A DNA stretch of 13,755 nt, taken from assembly GCA_020634875.1 (NCBI GenBank), contig JACKAX010000050.1:1-13755 (forward strand). The letters run 5' to 3'. Shown piece after piece: positions 7,100-13,322 of this stretch. Source of the stretch: Anaerolineales bacterium (lineage in GTDB: Bacteria; Chloroflexota; Anaerolineae; Anaerolineales; JABWBV01). Numbering within the stretch: the stretch's first letter is position 1; each line of letters begins with the position of its first letter. The position numbers and the translations under genes are program-made. A model generated the notes under the pieces. That model saw only the letters and a list, made by a program, of their open reading frames with translations. It did no database searches and was not told the origin of the DNA.

Positions 7100-8548
7100 T
7101 TACCGCTTCACCATCGGCAAATACACCTTCTCCCCTCCACCCAACCGGACACTATAACTTCCTGACACCGTGCTTGAGTTCGGAAGAATCCAGATGAAAT
7201 AAGTCCCGCTTACATCGGCTACAAAAGTGAGTGTCGTATGGACATTGCCACTCCCGTTGGCCGTACATTGCAAGGCGATAATCGTAGAGAGCGTCGGATC
7301 ATAGACACGCATCCCTAAACCGGTGCGCGTGTACCCCTGGCAAAGACTCCCGGAACCCGTTGCGAGACTGCTGCTCACATTGTAAGTTTCGATGGTGTAG
7401 CTTTCCCCAGCCTGAGCCTCGATTCGGTACCAATCGCGGTCCACAAAGTTGGTGGCATAGTTAGCGAGGCGGGTTTCGATGTCGGTGGTTAAGGGGTGGC
7501 TGGGGGCAAGTAAATAAGCATTATGAGGAACGTTGTTTGGCTCAAATTTTGCATCCCATGAGGCTTCTGGTTGGATATATTGGGGCAAAACGCGCAGGCT
7601 ATAATCGCCATTCAAGCTCTCATTATTTGGAATTACCCTGATGAAATAAGTACCTGCCAAACCTGGGGTGAAGGCAAGAATGTTATGTACATTCCCAGCT
7701 CCCATGCTGTAATAACTAGGTAGACAAGAATAGGTAATTTCAGTTCCTGACGCGTCATATAAACTTAACCCAACCCCATAGCCATTCCCATGCCCACACC
7801 ACCCACCTGAAGAAACATTCAAAGAAACATCCACATTGAATAACTCGATCACATAGGGTTTGTTTGCCTCTGCTTCAAAGTGATACCAGTCTGAGTCCAC
7901 AAAATTCGTAGCATAGCCCACAATTCGCGCTTCAATATCTGAACTAATAGCATGCTCACGCCCAACTAGAATCTCGGCTGCATTTACCAAACGATTGTTA
8001 GGCTCAAAATTGTCATCCCAAGAAGCATTCAAATGGTTATAGGGTAGTAAAACACGCACTTTATAATTACCTATCACCACTGTGCTATTAGATATAACCC
8101 GAAAATAATATATTCCGTTAAGACCTGCTGTAAATTGTGCAATATTATGGACATTTCCAGCACCAAGGTTGTAATAATTGGGTAAACATGAATAAGCAAT
8201 TTCCGTTACAGATGCATCATAAATATTCAGCCCTACCCCGTAGTCACTACCGTGCCCACATTGTCCCCCTGAAATAGTGTTTAAACTCGCATCCACCTCA
8301 AACAACTCCACCACATACGTCACCCCCGCCTCCGCACTGAACTTATACCAATCCTGATCTCCGCCAGCATTGATCGCGGCATTCACATAATTTTCACGCC
8401 CAATCGCTGCCAAATTCTGCGCCTCCCCGGAATTGTTATTCGGCTCCACTTCATTGATGGGGCCATCGGGGGCCGCGGCCACCACAGAAAACCAACCTAA
8501 AACGAATAAACTAACGGCAAACATACGAAAAAAAACTTTTCGAAACAT
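7100..8548 (-). CDS. Secreted protein with three tandem PPC-type (pre-peptidase C-terminal) domains
   Basis: The ATG at 8548 has AAGGAG six bases upstream and gives a clean Sec signal peptide (MFRKVFFRMFAVSLFVLGWF, then SVVAAA); a TTG fifteen bases earlier is less likely. The mature part has three repeats of about 150 residues. Each opens with EPNN (35-38, 182-185, 336-339), has a D-x-DWY motif (64-68, 218-222, 370-374) and ends with a Y.(I/F)R/W.(L/I) strand: this is the PPC fold, usually attached to secreted peptidases. Here there is no peptidase domain, so the repeats are probably binding or adhesion modules. Each repeat holds one Cys pair (97/121, 251/275, 403/428). The last residues, KVYLPMVKR, resemble the tail of many Chloroflexota exported proteins. 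The gene follows the DJ-1-like gene by 21 bases. Confidence 0.88.
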   Translation of the reverse strand: MFRKVFFRMFAVSLFVLGWFSVVAAAPDGPINEVEPNNNSGEAQNLAAIGRENYVNAAINAGGDQDWYKFSAEAGVTYVVELFEVDASLNTISGGQCGHGSDYGVGLNIYDASVTEIAYSCLPNYYNLGAGNVHNIAQFTAGLNGIYYFRVISNSTVVIGNYKVRVLLPYNHLNASWDDNFEPNNRLVNAAEILVGREHAISSDIEARIVGYATNFVDSDWYHFEAEANKPYVIELFNVDVSLNVSSGGWCGHGNGYGVGLSLYDASGTEITYSCLPSYYSMGAGNVHNILAFTPGLAGTYFIRVIPNNESLNGDYSLRVLPQYIQPEASWDAKFEPNNVPHNAYLLAPSHPLTTDIETRLANYATNFVDRDWYRIEAQAGESYTIETYNVSSSLATGSGSLCQGYTRTGLGMRVYDPTLSTIIALQCTANGSGNVHTTLTFVADVSGTYFIWILPNSSTVSGSYSVRLGGGEKVYLPMVKR

Positions 8549-8569
8549 AGCACACTCCTTCAAGGAAAC

Positions 8570-9067
8570 TTACTCCAAGCGTTTGGAGAGAAACTCACCC
8601 ACCTTGACCAGGCGGATCAAAAGTAAAAAGAAATCTTCTTGAGACAATTCTTCCTGCGTCAACACGCGCTTCGAGTTCAGGAAAAAGGGCCAGGCCTGCT
8701 CCTGGCGAAAAGTCAGTTGGGCCTCGTGGGACAAAATTAACGTGCCTTGCGCCGCCATCAGGCTTTGCATTACCTGATGAAACCGCGGATCAATGGATAA
8801 TGCCTGGACACACCGCATCCCGCCGGGAATAATCATCAAGCCCGAAGAAGCAGGTTGCTTGAGAGCATCCAAGGCATAATCCGGGCGCAAACACACCCCA
8901 TTGGCCCCCACGATTTCACCAGGGATCGTGCCGACCAGCGCAATCCGCAACCCAGCTCTCCGCATCGTCACCAGACAGGTCGTGACGAACGCTTCTTCAA
9001 AACCAGGGGCAATAAACAGATAAATTTGAGAAGAACCGGATTTGGCATAGCTCACATTCCCAAGCAT
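8570..9067 (-). CDS. DJ-1/PfpI-family protein with Ser at the usual Cys position
   Basis: From the ATG at 9067 this encodes 165 residues. The fold shows as IYLFIAPGFEEAFVTTCLVT (14-33; E24 or E25 matches the conserved acidic residue), a second strand RIALVG, and GLMIIPGGMR (76-85), then QGTLILSHEAQL (107-118). The last aligns with the nucleophile elbow AAICHGPQLL of PfpI-type proteins. Cys is replaced by Ser (S113), while the next His is kept. It may therefore be a binding or regulatory member, or a Ser-based variant, instead of a standard Cys enzyme. An earlier ATG at 9172 would add 35 residues read from a repeat-like tract (RRNAQKFQGISRKTRKNAR), so I prefer 9067, although no strong ribosome site precedes it. 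It is probably the first gene of the minus-strand cluster and is divergent from the NB-ARC gene. Confidence 0.75.
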   Translation of the reverse strand: MLGNVSYAKSGSSQIYLFIAPGFEEAFVTTCLVTMRRAGLRIALVGTIPGEIVGANGVCLRPDYALDALKQPASSGLMIIPGGMRCVQALSIDPRFHQVMQSLMAAQGTLILSHEAQLTFRQEQAWPFFLNSKRVLTQEELSQEDFFLLLIRLVKVGEFLSKRLE

Positions 9068-9110
9068 AGCGGGAAACGCCACCCGTAAACGCGCATTCTT
9101 CCTCGTTTTT

Positions 9111-9160
9111 CTCGAAATTCCTTGAAATTTCTGCGCGTTCCTGCGCGTTTCTGCGCGGCC
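9111..9160. repeat. 10-bp-period tract in the divergent intergenic region
   Basis: Five 10-mers stand head to tail: CTCGAAATTC, CTTGAAATTT, CTGCGCGTTC, CTGCGCGTTT, CTGCGCGGCC. The last three share CTGCGCG. The tract resembles the short CTGCG/TTGCG-rich intergenic repeats scattered in many environmental genomes. It lies between the DJ-1-like and NB-ARC starts, where it could affect DNA bending or regulator binding. Confidence 0.55.
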
Positions 9161-9171
9161 TGGGCCAATCA

Positions 9172-9201
9172 TTGGTAATTTTTCCTCAGCAATGGTAAAA
9201 A
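9172..9201 (+). promoter_or_regulatory. Candidate sigma-70-type promoter of the NB-ARC gene
   Basis: TTGGTA at 9172-9177 and TAAAAA at 9196-9201 are separated by 18 bases. A start six or seven bases after the -10 box would fall on the ATG at 9208, giving a leaderless messenger. This agrees with the lack of a usable ribosome site there (AAAGG touches the ATG). Both boxes are weak matches. Confidence 0.25.
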
Positions 9202-9207
9202 TAAAGG

Positions 9208-10593
9208 ATGAAACACCGGGAGCGTGCTTTTTCCTTTTTGGATTCCATTCATCAGGCCCTCCGCGCCTGGCGGCAAGTGGACGGGAAACCTGAAAGCCTG
9301 TTGACCTCTCTCCTCCTCGTCCGCCACCAACAACAAAGCCTGGACCCCACCGCCCAACGGCTCGCCACCAATCAAATTCTTTTAGAAGGGCTGGAAGCAC
9401 TTGCCGAAAAAGATGCCCTGGGCGCGCAAATTCTTCGCTCGCGCTTTCTCAACGGCGAAGCGATTCTCAAGGTCGCCTACCAGCTTAATCTCAGCGAATA
9501 TCAAGTCAACCGCATCCAACATAAAGCGCTAGAAAATCTGGCCGACCTGCTGCAAACGCGCGAACAGGCTTACCAGCAAGCCGTCGCGCTGGAACTGGCG
9601 AAAAATCTCCCGCCGCCCTCCTACACCACCTTATTCGGGTTGGAAAACTTGCAAGCGAAAATTTTGGACGTGCTCCAACGCCCTACCGCACCCTGGCTGC
9701 TTGCCCTGACCGGTTTGGGGGGACTGGGGAAAACCGCCCTCGCCCATACCCTCGCCCAAAAAGTGATCCCGACATATCACTTTGAGCACCTCCTGTGGGT
9801 GCGTATTCCAGGCATGTTGGAAGGAAGTGCTCCCCCAGAACAAACCTTCGAGGCCTTAATGGGGCAAATCGCCGCCCAACTTTTCCCCACGCAAGACCCC
9901 GAACTGCGCCAAAAAAGCCAAATTCGCCAGACCTTGAAAGCTGCCCCCCACCTGGTCGTCATCGACAACCTGGAAACGGACGCGGAAGCGCTCTATTTGT
10001 TTGAACACCTCCAAGACTTAGGCGGGCCAAGCAAATTCCTGATCACCAGCCGCACCTGTCCCCCCGTCCAAGCCAACCTTTTGACCATTCCGCTGGAAGA
10101 ATTGACCCAACCGGAGGCCCTAGCCCTTTTGCGTCACCAGGCACACCTGACGGGACAAGAAGTCCTCGTTGAGGCCCCCGTCGAGACCCTCCTCCCGATA
10201 TATGAGGCGACTGGCGGGAATCCCCTGGCCCTCAAACTCATCGTGGGGTTAGCCAACCTGCTGCCTTTGCCCTATATTTTGCAAGACCTCCCCAAAGCCC
10301 AGATTGGGCAGGTCGAAAAGCTGTACACTCAGATTTACCTCAAAACCTGGCAGACCCTCAGCCCCTCAGCCCGCACGCTGCTCCAATTTATGCCCCTCGT
10401 CGCGGAATCCGGTGGCACCGTCGCCCACTTACAAGCCCTGAGCGCACTGTCAGAACGGGAGTTGTCCGCGGCTCTCGCCGAATTAGTCACCCGTTCGCTT
10501 CTGGAGATGCGCGGTCATGCCCTCGAACGGCGGTATGGCATTCACCGCTTGACCGAGACCTTTCTCCGCACCGAAATCATCCATTGGGAGTGA
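9208..10593 (+). CDS. STAND NTPase: sigma-region-4-like HTH plus NB-ARC
   Basis: This is a 461-residue protein. Residues 1-125 are helical and include a segment like sigma-70 region 4 (ILRSRFLNGEAILKVAYQLN, 75-94, then LSEYQVNRIQHKALENL), a probable helix-turn-helix. The NTPase follows: Walker A GLGGLGKT 169-176, Walker B LVVIDN 249-254, a sensor-like FLITSRT 277-283, the GxP motif GGNPLAL 336-342, then a winged-helix-like part with YGIHRL (443-448) where NB-ARC proteins carry an MHD-type motif. By family it should be an ATP-switched signalling protein kept inactive until a sensor domain detects its signal. The sensor would be the TPR protein encoded next. The 461-residue chain stops before any repeat domain, while related proteins usually carry TPRs on the same chain. 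An indel at the gene end could have split one long gene. The target signal is unknown. Confidence 0.82.
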   Translation: MKHRERAFSFLDSIHQALRAWRQVDGKPESLLTSLLLVRHQQQSLDPTAQRLATNQILLEGLEALAEKDALGAQILRSRFLNGEAILKVAYQLNLSEYQVNRIQHKALENLADLLQTREQAYQQAVALELAKNLPPPSYTTLFGLENLQAKILDVLQRPTAPWLLALTGLGGLGKTALAHTLAQKVIPTYHFEHLLWVRIPGMLEGSAPPEQTFEALMGQIAAQLFPTQDPELRQKSQIRQTLKAAPHLVVIDNLETDAEALYLFEHLQDLGGPSKFLITSRTCPPVQANLLTIPLEELTQPEALALLRHQAHLTGQEVLVEAPVETLLPIYEATGGNPLALKLIVGLANLLPLPYILQDLPKAQIGQVEKLYTQIYLKTWQTLSPSARTLLQFMPLVAESGGTVAHLQALSALSERELSAALAELVTRSLLEMRGHALERRYGIHRLTETFLRTEIIHWE

Positions 10594-10595
10594 AG

Positions 10596-10864
10596 ATGCC
10601 AGCCCCCTCCTTTTTACAAGGTGTTGCCAGAAATCTCCGCTATTGGCACGCGCAATGTGTCCCTTTTTCGGACGTTGTGTTAGAAATTTTTACCGTCGAA
10701 GCCCTCAATCTTACCCAAGCCTTGCTGGCCGGCTTCGCGTTCCCCGAAACGCACGCGTCCGCGTGCGCCCTAACCCTGGCCCTGTTTGAATGCATCGAAG
10801 CGCGTGGGGCCTGGCAGACCTGGCAACCCATTTTAGAGAAAAGTTTAGCAACGGAAAACCTCTC
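10596..10864 (+). pseudogene. 5' part of a TPR protein gene interrupted by an IS21 element
   Basis: The ATG at 10596 has GGGAG five bases upstream and follows the NB-ARC stop by two bases. The frame encodes a helical sequence (PSFLQGVARNLRYWHAQC at the start, ending EKSLATENLS) and then runs into the insertion element, which adds VK and a TGA at 10872-10874. If the element and one CCTCTC copy are removed, ATENLS is followed in frame by APVKIKLLNQLGFVYMQRG, a TPR helix, from the other side. The present stub is about 92 residues and holds no complete TPR I can call. The intact gene probably encoded the sensor or repeat partner of the NB-ARC protein. Confidence 0.8.
10859..10864 (+). repeat. Target-site duplication, left copy (CCTCTC)
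   Basis: CCTCTC at the left border matches the six bases directly after the right end of the IS element (13317-13322). The outer inverted repeats begin with TGT immediately inside both copies, as expected for an IS21-family insertion. Confidence 0.85.
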
Positions 10865-10912
10865 TGTCAAGTGACAATTAGAAATGCTCATTGGTGACAA
10901 TTAGAAAGGCCC
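10865..10912 (+). repeat. IS21 terminal inverted repeat, istB side
   Basis: GACAATTAGAAA occurs twice, starting at 10873 and 10896, 23 bases apart. IS21-family ends usually carry such repeated blocks as transposase-binding sites. The same pair in the same spacing stands at the other end. Confidence 0.88.
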
Positions 10913-10941
10913 ATAAAAAGGATAGGAGTTTGCTTTAACAA

Positions 10942-11724
10942 TCAGCCAGAGGAGGTAGGGGAGGGGAGTTGTTTTTGGTTGCGTTGGGCGGCTTGTTCGG
11001 CCCGATAGCTGGAGACCTCGGCTCCGAATTCGAGGATCACGGCATGGTGAACGACCCGATCAATGGCGGCCGCCGTGGTGAGGGGGTCTTTGAAGATTTT
11101 GTCCCATTCGGAAAAAATCAAATTGGAAGTAATGACGACACTGCGCCGTTCATAACGTTCGGCCAGGAAGGTAAAGAGGACTTCCATTTCTTCCCGACTT
11201 TGTTGGACATAGCCAATGTCATCGAGAATGATCACGGCATAAGTATCCAAACGGCGGAGTTCGCGTTCCAAGCCGAAGTCGCGCTTGGCCTGGAGCAGAC
11301 GCCCGACCAGTTTGTAGGCAGGCAGAAACAAAACGGCATGTTCTTTTTGGAGCCATTCATAGGCGAGGGCCGCGGCCAAATGGGTTTTGCCGGTGCCTGG
11401 TAAGCCAAACAAGAGAATATTCTGGCTCTGGGCGATGAAATCCCCGGTTTGCAGGCTGGCAATTTGGCGCCGGAGGCGCACGGGCAACCGGTTTTGCTCG
11501 AAGGTGGCCAGCGTTTTGCCGAGGGGGAGATGCGCTTGCAGGAGGAGCCGTTCAATGCGGCGCTGATGCCGCCCGGTGAGTTCCTGTTCAAACAGATATA
11601 ACAAAAACGTCTCGCAGGGCCAGGTTTCGCGTTGAGCGAGGGCCAAGCTCTCTTCCAAGACCTGGGCACAGGTTGGGAGCCGCAAGGTCTTGGCATAAAA
11701 ACGGAGCGTCTCAAGCGTGGACAT
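10942..11724 (-). CDS. istB: IS21-family transposition ATPase IstB
   Basis: This 260-residue AAA+ helper ATPase of IS21 transposition is related to DnaC and regulates target capture by the IstA transposase. Visible motifs are Walker A GLPGTGKT (107-114), Walker B VIILDDIG (164-171), sensor-1 ITSN (198-201) and an Arg-finger region AAAIDRVVHH (218-227). The length is normal for IstB. The ATG at 11724 has AGGAGGG about six bases upstream and overlaps the istA 3' end by 14 bases, so its translation is probably coupled to istA. No lesion is seen. Confidence 0.95.
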   Translation of the reverse strand: MSTLETLRFYAKTLRLPTCAQVLEESLALAQRETWPCETFLLYLFEQELTGRHQRRIERLLLQAHLPLGKTLATFEQNRLPVRLRRQIASLQTGDFIAQSQNILLFGLPGTGKTHLAAALAYEWLQKEHAVLFLPAYKLVGRLLQAKRDFGLERELRRLDTYAVIILDDIGYVQQSREEMEVLFTFLAERYERRSVVITSNLIFSEWDKIFKDPLTTAAAIDRVVHHAVILEFGAEVSSYRAEQAAQRNQKQLPSPTSSG

Positions 11725-13219
11725 AGGGACCCTCCTGCAACAATTGATCGTACACCGCTAACTGCACCAAGGGGGCCACCAAGACGGGGGGTGGGGCGGG
11801 TTCCAGGTGTAAGAGGCGGACCACATCCTGTTCCTGCCAGGGCTGCCCGGTCGCCAGCAAGTGTTCCAGGGCGTGCGCCACGTCACTTTCCAGCGTTTTC
11901 GCCGCCAAATGCAGCACCCGCAGATAACTCAAGTCCGCCTGCCGCGGCCCCAGCCGGGTATTCAGGTCCTCCCAGGCTTGTTGAAAAATGCGTTGTGGAA
12001 ACAACGCTTCCCGATAACGATACTGGCGAAAGCCTCCGGGTTTCCGCAAAAGACTGTCAATGAGATGCCGATAGTTCACGTGGCATTTGTGATAGCCCGT
12101 GAGCCGCGGCACCGTTGTGATTTCCTGCTGGCCGAGGGTGATCGTCACCTCCCATTCCGTGACAAAGACCGTGACGACCCGCCCGATCAAACTCGTGGGC
12201 ACCGAATACAGATTGTTGAGCACCCGGATCATGCTCCCACGATTGACCCGGACTTGCAGTTGGCGCGGGGCTTGCAAGGGGGCCACCGTGAGCGGTTTCA
12301 TCACCGCCACTTCCCCTTCCAGCCGTTTTTGCCGCGGGCGGTTGCGTTTTTCGAGCACCTCTTCGATGAATGCCTGCCAGGCCGCCAAGCTGGGAAAGTC
12401 CCGGCTGCCGCGCAGCGTCAGCGCTTGGGTCAAGGCCCGTTTCAGCCCGCCGTTCGACGCTTCCACATCCCCATTTTCCTGGGGCGTGTGGACATGCGTG
12501 GTCCGGGGTTGCAGCCCGTAGTGGGCTAACAGGTGCAGATAGCCTTCGGTATAGCCGCGCTCCTGCCCCGTTGCGGCCCGTTCCCCCCGCTTCAACTGGC
12601 GGGTGGCCGCTGAACTATGATCGGTTTGGTGAAAGTGCGGCACATGGCCGAGTTTCATCAACGTCCGTGCCAGGGCCAATTGCAAGGCTAACAACGATTC
12701 CGATTGAGCTAACCCACCCCATTCCCAATTCGAATAGGGCAAGACACAATGCAGCCACAACCCCACAAAGGGTTGCCCCTGCACAGTCACCCCTAATTCG
12801 GTCAGCCAGGTCCCATCGGTTTGCAACACTTCTCCCAGCAGATGCACCTGTTCCAGCACCGCGACTTGGGGAAGATGGGTCGCTTTCCAATCGGCCACCC
12901 GGCGTTGGAACGTCCGCAGTTGCCCCGCCTGATAGCGTTCGGGCTGTTGTTCACACAACCAGGCAAACAAAGCTTTCGCTTCCAGGTGGGGACTCTGCGT
13001 CAAGTGTTGCGTGACGGCGGCCCAATCTTCGGCAAAGGGGTCCGCACGGGTGCGATACCTCCGCCGTTGCTTCAATTCACTGGGATACTTGCCCAGGTCT
13101 TCATAGCGAGCCACGGTTTTCCGGCTCTTCAGATTCGCGGTCGCGGCCGCTTGCGTTTGCGTTTTTCCGCGTCGGCGTGCTTGCATGATCAGCCTCACTT
13201 GGGCATCCGTGGCTGTCAT
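11711..13219 (-). CDS. istA: IS21-family DDE transposase IstA
   Basis: This 502-residue transposase has an N-terminal helix-turn-helix (about residues 5-40: AQVRLIMQARRRGKTQTQAA and following). The RNase-H-like catalytic core has D135 (VLQTDGTW), D200 (FHQTDHSS) and E253 (ENGDVEASNG), and a beta-rich C-terminal domain follows (MIRVLNNLYSVPTSLIGRVV). It cuts and joins the element ends at new sites together with IstB. The ATG at 13219 has GGAGG about seven bases upstream. The length is typical of the family and the frame is intact. Confidence 0.95.
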   Translation of the reverse strand: MTATDAQVRLIMQARRRGKTQTQAAATANLKSRKTVARYEDLGKYPSELKQRRRYRTRADPFAEDWAAVTQHLTQSPHLEAKALFAWLCEQQPERYQAGQLRTFQRRVADWKATHLPQVAVLEQVHLLGEVLQTDGTWLTELGVTVQGQPFVGLWLHCVLPYSNWEWGGLAQSESLLALQLALARTLMKLGHVPHFHQTDHSSAATRQLKRGERAATGQERGYTEGYLHLLAHYGLQPRTTHVHTPQENGDVEASNGGLKRALTQALTLRGSRDFPSLAAWQAFIEEVLEKRNRPRQKRLEGEVAVMKPLTVAPLQAPRQLQVRVNRGSMIRVLNNLYSVPTSLIGRVVTVFVTEWEVTITLGQQEITTVPRLTGYHKCHVNYRHLIDSLLRKPGGFRQYRYREALFPQRIFQQAWEDLNTRLGPRQADLSYLRVLHLAAKTLESDVAHALEHLLATGQPWQEQDVVRLLHLEPAPPPVLVAPLVQLAVYDQLLQEGPYVHA

Positions 13220-13268
13220 CTCTGACCTCCGTTTTTGCGGTCAGTGTATGCCAGTCCGTAGCCGTTGG

Positions 13269-13316
13269 GGGCCTTTCTAATTGTCGTTAATGTCTAATTC
13301 TAATTGTCGTTAAACA
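13269..13316 (-). repeat. IS21 terminal inverted repeat, istA side
   Basis: Read on the minus strand it starts TGTTTAACGACAATTAGAA and ends GACAATTAGAAAGGCCC, the mirror of the other end. The two GACAATTAGAA blocks are again 23 bases apart. The 49 bases between it and the istA start hold the istA ribosome site and probably its promoter, which I cannot place. Confidence 0.88.
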
Positions 13317-13322
13317 CCTCTC
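13317..13322 (+). repeat. Target-site duplication, right copy (CCTCTC)
   Basis: These six bases directly follow the CA end of the element and are identical to 10859-10864. Joining either copy to the other flank restores the reading frame of the TPR gene. Confidence 0.85.

Larger units (their letters stand above)
10865..13316 (-). mobile_element. Complete IS21-family insertion sequence, 2452 bp
   Basis: The element carries istA and istB in the usual order and overlap on the minus strand, with TG...CA ends. The 48-bp terminal inverted repeats (10865-10912 and 13269-13316) match at 37 of 48 positions without gaps, and the inner 17 bases, GACAATTAGAAAGGCCC, are identical. It is flanked by a 6-bp direct repeat. 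Both genes are intact and keep their catalytic motifs, so the element may still be active. It lies within a TPR gene in opposite orientation to it. Confidence 0.93.

Noticed and set aside
9068..9400. N-terminal extension of the DJ-1-like frame up to 9400
   Set aside because: It would run through the repeat tract and antisense to the NB-ARC gene start; the extra residues are Arg/Gly-rich and do not fit the fold. The ATG at 9067 starts just before the first strand.
11861..12529. Long plus-strand open frame of 222 codons opposite istA
   Set aside because: It lies antisense to a transposase gene with full DDE motifs, and the translation shows no domain. It is a by-product of GC-rich coding sequence, as is the frame at 12370-13014.
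10942..13219. Phage integrase-like or resistance cargo within the element
   Set aside because: Only istA and istB fill the element; no extra gene fits.
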